Shown piece after piece: positions 8,164-17,299 of a stretch of 37,976 nucleotides of DNA. How positions within the stretch are numbered: position 1 is the first letter of the stretch; every line of letters begins with the position of its first letter. A program made the position numbers and the translations under genes. The notes under the pieces are model-generated. The model had not been told where the DNA came from. It saw nothing but the letters and a program-made list of their open reading frames with translations, and made no database searches. The stretch comes from Azospirillum sp. B4 (lineage in GTDB: Bacteria; Pseudomonadota; Alphaproteobacteria; Azospirillales; Azospirillaceae). The DNA is taken from contig NZ_BACU01000116.1 in the NCBI RefSeq assembly GCF_000333275.1, forward strand, positions 1-37,976, read 5' to 3'.

Positions 8164-9950
8164 ATGGCTAACGCCTACCCCATCATCGACCATCAGTACG
8201 ACGTCGTCGTCGTTGGCGCCGGCGGCGCCGGCTTGCGCGCGACCTTCGGCATGGCCGAAAAGGGCCTGAAGACCGCCTGCATCACCAAGGTGTTCCCCAC
8301 CGCAGCCACACCGGGGCGGCCCAGGGCGGCATCTCCGCCGCATTGGGCAACATGGGCGAGGACGACTGGCGCTACCACATGTACGACACCGTGAAGGGGT
8401 CGGACTGGCTGGGCGACCAGGACGCCATCGAGTACATGGTGCGTGAGGCCGTCCCGGCCATCATCGAGCTGGAACACTATGGCGTGCCCTTCTCCCGCAC
8501 CCCGGAAGGCAAGATCTACCAGCGCGCCTTTGGCGGCATGACCACGCGCTACGGCGAGGGTCAGGCCCGCCGCACCTGCGCCGCCGCCGACCGCACCGGC
8601 CACGCCATCCTGCACACCCTGTATCAGCAGAGCCTGAAGCACGAGGCCGAGTTCTTCGTGGAATACTTCGCGCTGGACCTGCTGATGGAAGACGGCGAGT
8701 GCAAGGGCGTCCTGGCCTGGAACCTGGATGACGGCACCATCCACCGCTTCCGCGGCCACCAGACGGTGCTGGCCACCGGCGGCTACGGCCGCGCCTACTT
8801 CAGCTGCACCTCCGCCCACACCTCCACCGGCGACGGCGGCGGCATGGTGCTGCGCGCCGGCCTGCCCCTGCAGGACATGGAATTCGTGCAGTTCCACCCC
8901 ACGGGGATCTACGGCTCCGGCTGCCTGATCACCGAGGGCGTGCGCGGCGAAGGCGGCTACCTGACCAACAGCGAGGGTGAGCGCTTCATGGAGCGCTACG
9001 CCCCGTCGGCCAAGGACCTGGCCAGCCGCGACGTGGTCAGCCGCTCCATGACCGTGGAAATCCGCGAGGGCCGCGGCGTGGGTGAGCACAAGGACCACAT
9101 CCACCTGCACCTGGAGCACCTGGACCCGGCCATCATCCACGAGCGCCTGCCCGGCATCGCCGAGACCGCCAAGGTCTTCGCCAACGTGGACGTGACGCGT
9201 GAGCCCATCCCGGTGCTGCCCACCGTGCACTACAACATGGGCGGCATCCCCACCAACTATCACGGTGAGGTGATCAACCCGACGGCCGAGAACCCGGACC
9301 AGGTGGTCCCGGGCCTGATGGCCATCGGCGAGGCGGCTTGCGTGTCGGTGCATGGCGCCAACCGCCTGGGCTCCAACTCGCTGCTGGACCTGGTGGTGTT
9401 CGGCCGCGCCGCCGCCAACCGGGCGGCGGAGACGGTGAAGAAGGGTGCCGCGCACAAGACGCTGTCGCAGGACGTGACCGACAAGGCGCTGGCCCACCTG
9501 GACAAGGTGCGCAACGCCAAGGGCGGCACCCGCGTCGCCCACCTGCGCCTGGAAATGCAGAAGATCATGCAGAACAACTGCGCCGTCTTCCGCACCGGCG
9601 AGGTGCTGGAGGAAGGCGTGGAGCTGATGAAGGGCGTGTGGGCCAAGCGCGACGACATCGCCGTCAGCGACCGCTCGCTGATCTGGAACTCCGACCTGGT
9701 GGAAGCCCTGGAGCTGGACAACCTGATGCGCCAGGCCGTGGTCACCATCAATTCGGCGGCCAACCGCAAGGAAAGCCGCGGCGCCCACGCCCGCGAGGAC
9801 TTCCCCGAGCGCGACGACCACGAGTGGATGAAGCACACCACGTCCTGGGTGGATGAGAAGGGCGCCGTCACCCTCGGTGACCGTCCCGTCCACATGTACA
9901 CCCTGACCGGTGACATCGACGTCATCCCGCCCAAGAAGCGCGTCTACTGA
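8164..9950 (+). CDS. sdhA: Succinate dehydrogenase flavoprotein subunit, apparent -1 frameshift near base 8301
   Basis: This is the FAD subunit of complex II, oxidising succinate to fumarate. The first frame (from ATG 8164) has the FAD loop [12 protein letters not shown] and continues to TKVFPT at codon 46. There one C is missing: CCC-ACC is followed by GC-AGC-CAC where CGC-AGC-CAC (Arg-Ser-His) is expected. From 8304 the other frame gives [22 protein letters not shown] and stays open to 9950. Adding one base gives 595 residues, the normal length. The His in SHT is the covalent FAD attachment site. The usual SHTVAAQGG reads SHTGAAQGG here, a second deviation. Downstream motifs [14 protein letters not shown] (catalytic Arg) and [10 protein letters not shown] are intact. 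Because everything else is conserved and the neighbours are intact, a sequence error is at least as likely as a real mutation. Confidence 0.9.
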
Positions 9951-9976
9951 CGCCTTAGCCGAACGGACCTGATGCC

Positions 9977-10759
9977 ATGGCCGAGTTCTCCCTTCCCGCG
10001 AATTCCAAGGTGCTTCCCGGCAAGACGACGTCGGTGAAGACGTCCGCGACCAAGCGGGCCAAGACCTTCCGCATTTACCGCTACGACCCGGACAAGGGCG
10101 CCAACCCCACCGAGGACCGCTACGAGATCGATCTCGACAAGTGCGGCCCCATGGTGCTGGACGCCCTGATCCACATCAAGAACGACGTCGACAGCACGCT
10201 GACCTTCCGCCGGTCGTGCCGCGAGGGCATCTGCGGCTCTTGCGCCATGAACATCGACGGGCGCAACACGCTGGCCTGCCTGAAGGCCATCGACGACGTG
10301 AAGGGCGACGTCAAGATCTACCCGCTGCCGCACATGCCGGTGGTGAAGGATCTGGTGCCGGACCTGAACACGATCTATGCCCAGTACACCTCCATCAAGC
10401 CGTGGCTGCAGAGCCAGAGCCCGGCCCCGTCGCGCGAGCGGCTGCAGAGCCCGGAGGAGCGTGAGAAGCTGGACGGCCTCTATGAGTGCATCCTTTGCTT
10501 CTGCTGCTCCACCAGCTGCCCCAGCTATTGGTGGAACGGCGACAAGTACTTAGGTCCCGCCATCCTGCTGCAGGCCTACCGCTGGATCGCCGACAGCCGG
10601 GACGAGATGACGGGTGAGCGCCTGGACAACCTGGAAGACCCCTTCCGGCTGTACCGCTGCCACACCATCATGAACTGCACCCAGACCTGCCCCAAGGGCC
10701 TGAACCCGGCGAAGGCCATCGCCGAGATCAAGAAGCTGATGGTCGCCCGCGCCGCCTGA
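9977..10759 (+). CDS. sdhB: Succinate dehydrogenase iron-sulfur subunit
   Basis: The 260-residue subunit wires electrons from FAD to quinone. The plant-type [2Fe-2S] ligands are Cys81, Cys86, Cys89 and Cys101 (CREGICGSC ... LAC). The [4Fe-4S] and [3Fe-4S] ligands lie in [12 protein letters not shown] (from Cys171) and in [17 protein letters not shown] (Cys228, Cys234, Cys238). Length and ligand spacing are normal. It begins 26 bases after sdhA and ends the operon, as the terminator just downstream shows. The ATG at 9977 fits the family; the N-terminal 25 residues are a Lys/Thr-rich extension common in alphaproteobacteria. Confidence 0.97.
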   Translation: MAEFSLPANSKVLPGKTTSVKTSATKRAKTFRIYRYDPDKGANPTEDRYEIDLDKCGPMVLDALIHIKNDVDSTLTFRRSCREGICGSCAMNIDGRNTLACLKAIDDVKGDVKIYPLPHMPVVKDLVPDLNTIYAQYTSIKPWLQSQSPAPSRERLQSPEEREKLDGLYECILCFCCSTSCPSYWWNGDKYLGPAILLQAYRWIADSRDEMTGERLDNLEDPFRLYRCHTIMNCTQTCPKGLNPAKAIAEIKKLMVARAA

Positions 10760-10780
10760 CGCGAACGGCCCATTGAACGG

Positions 10781-10815
10781 AAAAGCCGCGGCGGTCCCCT
10801 GCCGCGGCTTTTTTG
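10781..10815 (+). terminator. Intrinsic terminator of the sdh operon
   Basis: Arms AAAAGCCGCGGC (10781-10792) and GCCGCGGCTTTT (10801-10812) form a 12-bp perfect stem with an 8-base loop and end in six T. It lies 21 bases after the sdhB stop. Confidence 0.92.
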
Positions 10816-10901
10816 TTGGCGCGACGGGAACGCGACGACAGCCGGATGAAGCTGAAGGCGTGAATGCGACAATCGCCCGATTGTCCGCGAAGCTCCCACG
10901 C

Positions 10902-13541
10902 ATGTCCCTGGCCGCCCACCTTCCCACGCCCGCCGTCTCCGCCTCTTATCGCGCCGCCCTCCTCACGACCCTGCTGGCCCCCTTGATGGTGAAGCTGCCC
11001 CAGGTGCTGGGGCTGCTGCTGGCCAGCCCACTATTCACCGAAAGCGGCCTGGGTGTCGGCATCATCCGCCGTGGCCTTCCGTCCCTGGACCCCAATATCG
11101 CCTATACCAGCCAGACCCTGGGCCACCGGGCTGCCTTGGATTGGCTCTCCGGCCATGTTCCGTGGTGGAACCCTTTCGAAGGGGTTGGCGGCCCCTTGGC
11201 CGGAGAAATGCAGTCCGCCGCGCTGTCGCCGCTGACCCTGTGGCTGGCACTGCCCAACGGGCAGCTGTACCAGCATCTTACCCTGCAGATCCTGGCCGGT
11301 CTGTTCACCGTTCTGCTGCTGCGCCGCCTGGGTATCGCGCCCTTGTCGGCCACGGTCGGCGGCCTGCTGTTCCAATTCAACGGCACCTTCGCCTGGCTGG
11401 GCAACGCCGTGGTCAATCCCATCCCCTACTTGCCCATGATGCTATTGGGGGTGGAGGACATCCGGGCCCACCAGAACCGGGGCACGGGCTGGATAGCGGC
11501 GGGCTTGGCGCTGTCGCTTTATGGCGGCTTTCCGGAGACGGCTTACCTCGACGGGCTGCTGGCGGTGGCCTGGACATTGGCCCGCCTTCCCGGGTTGGAC
11601 GGGCGCCGGCAGATCGTCTTTCTGATCCGGACAAGCATGGGTGTCGCCGCCGGCCTGCTGTTGGCCACCCCCCTTCTGATCGCCTTCCTGGATTATCTGC
11701 CCCATGCCCATACCGGCGGTCACGCCGGGGCGGGCTTCGTCGGCCTGCATCTGGCGCCCGAGCGGCTGGCAAACCTGACGTTGCCTTATCTTTCCGGTCC
11801 CCTGGGCCAAGGCGAAACGCCGGGGACCCCAGCGTTCTGGGGCGATGTCGGCGGTTACGCCCCCTTGGGACTGGTGGCCCTCGCGTCCGCCGGCGCCGTG
11901 GGGCCGGATCTGCGCATCCTGCGACGGACGCTGGCGGCTTGGGTTTGCGTCACCGTGGCCACGGTCTATGGCCTGCCTGTGGTGTCCAGCCTGGTCACGG
12001 CCATTCCCGGCGTGGGAATGGCGGCGTTCTATCGTTATCTGCCGCCATCCTTTGAATTCGCGTTGGCGATTCTGGCAGGGCTGGCCTGCCACGACCTGGG
12101 GCGCGGAACGGCTGAGGGCCAGCGGGCGCCGGATCTGTTGGGCGGCGTCGGCGTGGCCCTGACCCTGACGGTGGCGGGCCTGGTGCTGGCCGCCCGCGCC
12201 TTCCACGGGCTGCCGCCCTTGCCATGGAGCGTCCCTTCCCTTCTCCTCGGCGGTGTCGTCGCCCTGTTGCTTGCGCTGGTCGCCGTCAGGCCCCTGCCTG
12301 GTGCGCACCGAAGCCAGGCGGTGGCCCTGGCGGCGGTGGTGGAGGCGGTGGCGCTATTCGCGGTACCGACCGTGGGCCTGCCACGGTCTGGTTCCGTGGA
12401 CCTGCGGGGCATCCAGTTCCTGCGCGACCATATCGGGCTGCAGCGCTTCTACACCCTGGGGCCGCTTCCGCCCAACTATGGGGCCTATTTCGGCCTGGCT
12501 GGGATCAACCATAATGACCTGCCCCTGCCCCGGGCCTGGGTGGAGCATGTGCGGCGCCACCTGGATCCCAACACCGTGGATATCCTGTTCACGGGCACGC
12601 GGCGCCTGTCGGATGCCGGTCCCTCCGCGCTCCAATCCCTTCTGGCGAACCTGCCGGAGTACGAAAAGGTGGGCGTCCGCTACGTCCTGGCCCCCGGCGG
12701 CATCAGCCCGTTCGGCCAGCCGCTACCGGGACCAGACCCGGCTGGAACCGCGACGCCGCTACCGCTCAGGAGTGGCGACGAGGTCGTCCTGCGGACCGCC
12801 ACCGCCGGGCGCACCGGGTCGCTGCAGGGTGTCAGCCTGTTCATCGCCACCTATGGCGACCACAGCGATGGATTGCTGCGGAGCACAGTTTGCAGCGGCG
12901 TCTCCTGCGCCGATGCGGTCGCCGACCTGACGCAGGCGGCGGACAATCATTACGTGGAAACGGATCTGACGCGGCCGCTGGCTGTCACGGACGGCCCCCT
13001 GACCGTCACCCTTCGCCGGGAGGGTGGCACCGGGCGCATGGCGATTTGGGTTTGGCCTGCGTCCCCCGACGGCGCCCTGGACATGACCCTGAACGGCGCG
13101 GCGGTGGCGGGGCGAACCCCGAAGCTCGCCCTGGATTTCAGTGAGCCGACGCTGCCACCGAGGGTCTACGCCGACCGCACCATGGCCATATATGAGCTGC
13201 CCGCGCCGGCGCCCTATTTCTCGGCCTCCGATTGCCAGCTGGCTCCCCAGTCACGCGACACGGTGGTGGCGGATTGCGCGATCCCATCGCTGCTGCGCCG
13301 GCTGGAATTGTCCATGCCGGGCTGGAGCGCCACCGTCAACGGCCGGAACCTGGAGGTGGCGGCCGATGGCCCGCTGTTCCAGGCGGTGCCATTGCCCGCC
13401 GGTCGGTCCACCGTCTCCTTCAGCTTCGTTCCGCCGCACATGGGCTGGGGCCATGTCGCCTTCGCGGTCGGCCTGGCATTGACCCTGGTGGGGATAATGA
13501 CAGGCCGGCCTCATGGGTCCGGCCTCAGCGATCCTCACTGA
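10902..13541 (+). CDS. Large polytopic membrane protein, YfhO-like
   Basis: From the ATG at 10902 the product has 879 residues. A longer frame begins inside the sdh terminator and is rejected; a GTG at 10860 remains possible. The first two thirds alternate hydrophobic helices with loops (about a dozen segments). An early extracytoplasmic loop reads HVPWWNPFEGVGGPLAGEMQSAALSPLTLWLALP, with key residues W-N-P and G-x-P-L. That loop is characteristic of YfhO-type GT-C-fold proteins, which transfer sugars from lipid carriers onto wall or membrane polymers. The C-terminal third is a largely soluble, probably periplasmic beta-rich domain, ending in one more helix (VAFAVGLALTLVGIMTG). The acceptor is unknown. 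Its 3' end overlaps the convergent lipoprotein gene by 17 bases. Confidence 0.8.
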   Translation: MSLAAHLPTPAVSASYRAALLTTLLAPLMVKLPQVLGLLLASPLFTESGLGVGIIRRGLPSLDPNIAYTSQTLGHRAALDWLSGHVPWWNPFEGVGGPLAGEMQSAALSPLTLWLALPNGQLYQHLTLQILAGLFTVLLLRRLGIAPLSATVGGLLFQFNGTFAWLGNAVVNPIPYLPMMLLGVEDIRAHQNRGTGWIAAGLALSLYGGFPETAYLDGLLAVAWTLARLPGLDGRRQIVFLIRTSMGVAAGLLLATPLLIAFLDYLPHAHTGGHAGAGFVGLHLAPERLANLTLPYLSGPLGQGETPGTPAFWGDVGGYAPLGLVALASAGAVGPDLRILRRTLAAWVCVTVATVYGLPVVSSLVTAIPGVGMAAFYRYLPPSFEFALAILAGLACHDLGRGTAEGQRAPDLLGGVGVALTLTVAGLVLAARAFHGLPPLPWSVPSLLLGGVVALLLALVAVRPLPGAHRSQAVALAAVVEAVALFAVPTVGLPRSGSVDLRGIQFLRDHIGLQRFYTLGPLPPNYGAYFGLAGINHNDLPLPRAWVEHVRRHLDPNTVDILFTGTRRLSDAGPSALQSLLANLPEYEKVGVRYVLAPGGISPFGQPLPGPDPAGTATPLPLRSGDEVVLRTATAGRTGSLQGVSLFIATYGDHSDGLLRSTVCSGVSCADAVADLTQAADNHYVETDLTRPLAVTDGPLTVTLRREGGTGRMAIWVWPASPDGALDMTLNGAAVAGRTPKLALDFSEPTLPPRVYADRTMAIYELPAPAPYFSASDCQLAPQSRDTVVADCAIPSLLRRLELSMPGWSATVNGRNLEVAADGPLFQAVPLPAGRSTVSFSFVPPHMGWGHVAFAVGLALTLVGIMTGRPHGSGLSDPH

Positions 13542-13854
13542 CGGAAATCAGGGCCGTATCCTTCACGACGCAACGCATGACGTGGCGGCCAGCGGCGCTG
13601 GTGACATCCCGGCGGGGCATGAGTGTGAACGGCTGGGTGACGATCTGGCGACCGTCACCCTCCGTCACCAGGGACGGCAGGTCGAAGGCGATCTTGTAAT
13701 AGTCATCATAGACATGGTCGACTTCCCGCCGGCAGACGGTGGTCGAGGTGCGCGGCAGGTCGTAGTGGTGGGGGCCACTGTCATCGGCGTTGATGACACA
13801 GCCACTGAGCCCCAGGCAGCCAAGGACCGCCCCCATGATCGCACGGTTACGCAT
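13525..13854 (-). CDS. Small lipoprotein
   Basis: The product has 109 residues with a lipoprotein signal: MRNRAIMGAVLGCLGLSGC, lipobox LSGC with the acylated Cys at residue 19. The mature part has two further cysteines (VCRREVDHVYDDYYK and MRCVVKD) that could pair. It has the ending of a compact beta domain but matches nothing I recognise. The ATG at 13854 is preceded by AGGGGAG at a suitable distance. It is convergent with the YfhO-like gene, with a 17-base overlap of the two 3' ends and no separate terminator visible. Confidence 0.78.
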   Translation of the reverse strand: MRNRAIMGAVLGCLGLSGCVINADDSGPHHYDLPRTSTTVCRREVDHVYDDYYKIAFDLPSLVTEGDGRQIVTQPFTLMPRRDVTSAAGRHVMRCVVKDTALISVSEDR

Positions 13855-14022
13855 CGCCCCATTCTCCCCTTCTGGCGGTCGTGAGGCGGCCCATGAGGCG
13901 CCCCGTACCCCTTCTCTACAAGGGAGGGGAGCGAGGACAAGGCCGGGAAACCAGGGGGTTACCCGAATTTACCGGACGGCAACAGGAAAGGCAGGCCCGT
14001 AACACGCCAGCCAAACTGCCCA

Positions 14023-15033
14023 TCAGCAGGCGAAGTCACTGATCTTGCCATCATCACCCACGTGCACGACGCACAGCCAGGTGCCGGCGGCGTAGCGCGC
14101 CTCATAGACGTCGTGACTGACGCGGGCGTCGGCCGCGTCCTTTTTGTTCAAGGCCCGCTCGATGCTGCCGATGTAGCGCACCTCCTGCAACGCCCCCCGC
14201 CCAGCCGCGCGGCCGGGGCGGGCCAGCAGCTTGGCCAGGCGCGGCAGAAGGTTGGGGGTATAGATGGCGGCGGTCAGCTGGCCGCTGTCCCAGTCGGCCA
14301 GTGCCTGGCGCAGGGGGGCCAGGCTGGGCGGGGCGGCGTCGGCCGGCGGCAGGAAGCGCACACCGCGCGCCGGCACCTCGGCGGTCACGGGCAGGAAGCC
14401 CACCAGCCGCCCGGCGGCCTGGCCGGTGAAGGTCAGGGTGGGCTCACCCACAGTACCCTCGACCTCGGCATCGACGTGGAAGGCGATACCGCCCGCCAGG
14501 TTCCATGACAGGCTGAGATGGCGGTCGTCAAGCTCGCCCTCCCCCACCGAGTCCAGCAAGGGGCAGTAGGCCAGCAGGCGGGTGCGCCGCTGCTCGAACC
14601 GGCAGATGTGGGTGTCGTTGTCGTAGCGCTTGTAGAAGGCGGAATCGCTGAGGCCGAAGGTGGAGCGCGCGGTGATCTTCCAATAGCCGCTGACGTCCAG
14701 CGGCGTGACCAGCACCTCATGGATGTCGTCATCCGGCGGCGGCGCGAACGGTCCGGCGGCGGTGGCGGGCAGGGGTTGGGCCGCCGCCGCGTGGGCCGGC
14801 GGCCGGCGACGGGCGGTGGCCGGGGACGGGCCCGCCCCATCGGCCGCGCCCAGCGACGGAGATGGTTCGGCCCCGGGTGGTGGCGTGGATTCGGATGGGG
14901 GCAGCCTCACGCCGTCGGCGGGGCCACCCAGGTGGTGCAGGGCGGTGCCGTGCTCCTGGGCGTTGTTGCTGGCGCAGGCGGCCAGGCCCAGCATCAGCGC
15001 CACCGCCAGGCCGGCGCGCCCGCCCATCCTCAC
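14023..15033 (-). CDS. Lipoprotein of unknown function
   Basis: The product has up to 336 residues. The signal ends in the lipobox LAAC near residue 20, so it is probably anchored in a membrane on the periplasmic side. A low-complexity Pro/Ala/Ser/Arg linker (about 40-100) leads to a folded part that begins DVSGYWKITARSTFGLSDSAFYKRYDN. It contains two cysteines near CRFEQRRTRLLAYC and ends WLCVVHVGDDGKISDFAC. The start is either GTG at 15033, which overlaps the yciB stop as GTGA, or ATG at 15027 two codons in. Both fit translational coupling to yciB. I do not recognise the C-terminal domain. Confidence 0.75.
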   Translation of the reverse strand: MRMGGRAGLAVALMLGLAACASNNAQEHGTALHHLGGPADGVRLPPSESTPPPGAEPSPSLGAADGAGPSPATARRRPPAHAAAAQPLPATAAGPFAPPPDDDIHEVLVTPLDVSGYWKITARSTFGLSDSAFYKRYDNDTHICRFEQRRTRLLAYCPLLDSVGEGELDDRHLSLSWNLAGGIAFHVDAEVEGTVGEPTLTFTGQAAGRLVGFLPVTAEVPARGVRFLPPADAAPPSLAPLRQALADWDSGQLTAAIYTPNLLPRLAKLLARPGRAAGRGALQEVRYIGSIERALNKKDAADARVSHDVYEARYAAGTWLCVVHVGDDGKISDFAC

Positions 15034-15599
15034 GCCCCGCCGCCCGGAGCTTCCGGGTCAGCGGTTTCCGGCGCCTGATGCTTCAGGATCAACGGCACCT
15101 GGGCCATGCTGAACAGGACGAACAACGGGATGACGACGAAGGACTTGTAGCCCACCCACTGGTCGGTGGTGAGGAAGCGCCACGCCACCTCGTTGGCGGC
15201 GGCCAGCAGCAGGAAGAAACCGGTCCAGCGCACGGTCAGGCGCCGCCAGCCGCCGTGGTCCATCTCCACCCCCACCAACACATGGGCCAGCAGGTTGCGG
15301 CGCAGCGCCATGCCCACGGCCAGCGCCACGGCGAACAGCAGATAGATGATGGTGGCCTTCACCTTGATGAACGTCTCATCGTTCAGCCAAAGGGTCAGGC
15401 CGCCAAACACCAGGACGAAACCGCAGGTGACCAGCGGCATGACCGGCCACTTGCCATCCAGCTTGCGATAGATGGGCAGGGCCACCACCGCCGCCACCAT
15501 GAAGGCGGCGGTGGCGACCATGATCCCACCCTTGGCATTGGCCACGAAGAAGACGACCAGCGGTCCCCATTCCAGCAGCAGACGGATCAGCTGAGCCAT
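15030..15599 (-). CDS. yciB: YciB/IspZ-family inner membrane protein (septation protein A)
   Basis: The 189-residue protein has five or six hydrophobic helices and the family features: an LLEWGPLVVFFVANAKGG start, PIYRKLDGKWPVMP, GGLTLWLNDETFIKVKATIIY, and a terminal NEVAWRFLTTDQWVGYKSF. Family members are inner-membrane proteins linked to cell-envelope maintenance and septation; the biochemical role is unresolved. Its ATG overlaps the amn stop (TAATG), and its stop overlaps the start of the lipoprotein gene, so the three are translationally coupled. In many alphaproteobacteria it directly follows ftsY; here two genes intervene. Confidence 0.93.
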   Translation of the reverse strand: MAQLIRLLLEWGPLVVFFVANAKGGIMVATAAFMVAAVVALPIYRKLDGKWPVMPLVTCGFVLVFGGLTLWLNDETFIKVKATIIYLLFAVALAVGMALRRNLLAHVLVGVEMDHGGWRRLTVRWTGFFLLLAAANEVAWRFLTTDQWVGYKSFVVIPLFVLFSMAQVPLILKHQAPETADPEAPGGGA

Positions 15600-17107
15600 T
15601 ATTGGAACGCCGCTTCCACGAAGCTGCGCAGCTTGCGGCTATGCAGGCGTTCCAGGCCATTCTCCCGCATCAGTTCCATGGCCAGCAGACCGATGGCCAG
15701 GTGCTGGTCCACGCGGGCGCGGTAGAAGTGGTTGGCCATGCCGGGCAGCTTCAGCTCGCCATGCAGCGGCTTGTCGGACACGCACAGCAAGGTGCCGTAG
15801 GGCACGCGGAAGCGGAAGCCGTTGGCGGCGATGGTGGCCGATTCCATGTCCAGCGCGATGGCGCGGCTTTGGCTGAAGCGCTGCACCGGCTCGCGATAGT
15901 CGCGCAGTTCCCAATTGCGGTTGTCGATGGTGGCGACCGTGCCGGTGCGCATCAGGCTTTTCAGTTCCCAGCCCTCCAGGCCGGTGACCTGGCCCACCGC
16001 CTTTTCCAGGGCCACCTGCACCTCGGCCAGGGGGGGCACGGGGATCCAGGTGGGCAGGTCGGCGTCCAGCACCTTGTCCTCGCGCACATAACCGTGGGCC
16101 AGGACATAGTCGCCCAGGCGCTGCGTCTCGCGCAGGCCGGCGCAATGGCCCAGCATCAGCCAGACGTGCGGGCGCAACACGGCGATATGGTCGGTGATGG
16201 TCTTGGCGTTGCTGGGGCCCACGCCGATGTTGACGATGGTGATGCCGTTGCCGTCCGCCCGCTTCAGATGATAGGCAGGCATCTGCGGCAGGCGCTTCAC
16301 CCGCTCGCCCTCGCTGGCGCGGCCGGGTTCCACCGTCTGGTTGTAGGTGATGTGGTCGCCGGGCTCGACGAACGCCACGTACTGCGAGCGGTAGGCCTGC
16401 ACCTCGGGGTCGTCCGAGGGCTCCATGGTCTCCAGGCCCCGGCGCACGAATTCGTCGATATAGAACTGGTAGTTGGTGAACAGCACGTAGTTCTGGAAGT
16501 GGTCCGGCGAGGTGGCGGAATAGTGCTTCAGCCGGTGCAGGCTGTAGTCAACCCGGGGGCCGGTGAACAGGGCCAGGGGCTCCGGCGAGCCCGCTGGGCA
16601 TTCATAGGTGCCATTGACGATGCTGTCGTCCATCACCGCCAGGTCGGGCAGGTCGAAAACCTCGCGCAGCTTGTACAGGCGCTCCGGCGACAGGTCGCCT
16701 TCCACATGCATGCCCTCGGGGAAGGCGAACTGGATGGGAACCGGCATGTCGCTCACCCCCACCTCGATGCTGGTGGTGTGGTTGCGCAGCAGTTGCTGGA
16801 ACTGGTGGCGGTAGTAGTGGGCGTAAAGATCGGGCCGCGTCAGCGTGGTGCGGTAGGTGCCGGCACCGGAGACGAACCCGTAGGCCAGGCGGCTGTCCAC
16901 CCGGGGCTCATGGTCCACCGTCACCTGCACGAAGGGATAGAAGCGCCGCACCCGGCCGGTGAATTCCACGCCCTTGGCGTAGTCCTGGAAACAGGCCCGC
17001 AAATGCCCGACGGCCTCATCATACAGCGCCTGCACGTGGACGAAGGCGGCATCCGCGTCGGTGAAGGTGACGACCTTGTCAGCCTGCAGGGAAACCGGTG
17101 CGTTCAA
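15599..17107 (-). CDS. amn: AMP nucleosidase, TTG start
   Basis: The 502-residue enzyme hydrolyses AMP to adenine and ribose 5-phosphate, tuning adenylate pools. The N-terminal AMP-nucleosidase domain (VQALYDEAVGHLRACFQDY..., RFYPFVQVTV) covers roughly residues 20-190. The C-terminal half is a nucleoside-phosphorylase fold with NIGVGPSNAKTITDHIAVLRP, LMLGHCAGLRETQRLGDYV and ALDMESATIAANGFRF, the Glu/Ser segment of the active site. Start: TTG at 17107 has AGGAG eight bases upstream. The longer frame to 17185 would add an Arg-rich N-terminus lying between the terminator and this ribosome site, so I reject it. E. coli Amn is of similar length (484). It heads the coupled amn-yciB-lipoprotein group. 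Confidence 0.95.
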   Translation of the reverse strand: MNAPVSLQADKVVTFTDADAAFVHVQALYDEAVGHLRACFQDYAKGVEFTGRVRRFYPFVQVTVDHEPRVDSRLAYGFVSGAGTYRTTLTRPDLYAHYYRHQFQQLLRNHTTSIEVGVSDMPVPIQFAFPEGMHVEGDLSPERLYKLREVFDLPDLAVMDDSIVNGTYECPAGSPEPLALFTGPRVDYSLHRLKHYSATSPDHFQNYVLFTNYQFYIDEFVRRGLETMEPSDDPEVQAYRSQYVAFVEPGDHITYNQTVEPGRASEGERVKRLPQMPAYHLKRADGNGITIVNIGVGPSNAKTITDHIAVLRPHVWLMLGHCAGLRETQRLGDYVLAHGYVREDKVLDADLPTWIPVPPLAEVQVALEKAVGQVTGLEGWELKSLMRTGTVATIDNRNWELRDYREPVQRFSQSRAIALDMESATIAANGFRFRVPYGTLLCVSDKPLHGELKLPGMANHFYRARVDQHLAIGLLAMELMRENGLERLHSRKLRSFVEAAFQ

Positions 17108-17190
17108 TCGAATAACTCCTTTTATTCTCGGGCGTTCCCCAGTCCTGCGGCCGGATTGCCGCCGACGGGCGCCCCATGTCGGCAAAGTCT

Positions 17191-17237
17191 TTTAAAAAAT
17201 AGAAAAGCCGCATCGGGGTGTCCCCCGCATGCGGCTT
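17191..17237 (-). terminator. Intrinsic terminator downstream of the TPR glycosyltransferase
   Basis: Read on the minus strand, AAGCCGCAT (17237-17229) pairs with ATGCGGCTT (17213-17205), and an inner CCCCG/CGGGG extends the stem. The stem is followed by TTCTATTTTTT. It lies about 60 bases after the stop at 17300 and before amn, so it separates the two transcripts. Confidence 0.85.
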
Positions 17238-17299
17238 GTTCTTCATAGTCCGCCAATCGCCCGGGGGTGTCAAGCGCACCCTGATGACGGTTTCGGGCT

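Noticed and set aside
8193..9893. Long minus-strand open frame opposite sdhA
   Set aside because: Antisense to well-conserved SdhA codons, and its composition is Val/His/Gly/Ala-rich without any domain. It is a shadow.
10773..10901. N-terminal extension of the YfhO-like protein
   Set aside because: It would begin inside the sdh terminator hairpin and has no helix or conserved sequence before the ATG at 10902.
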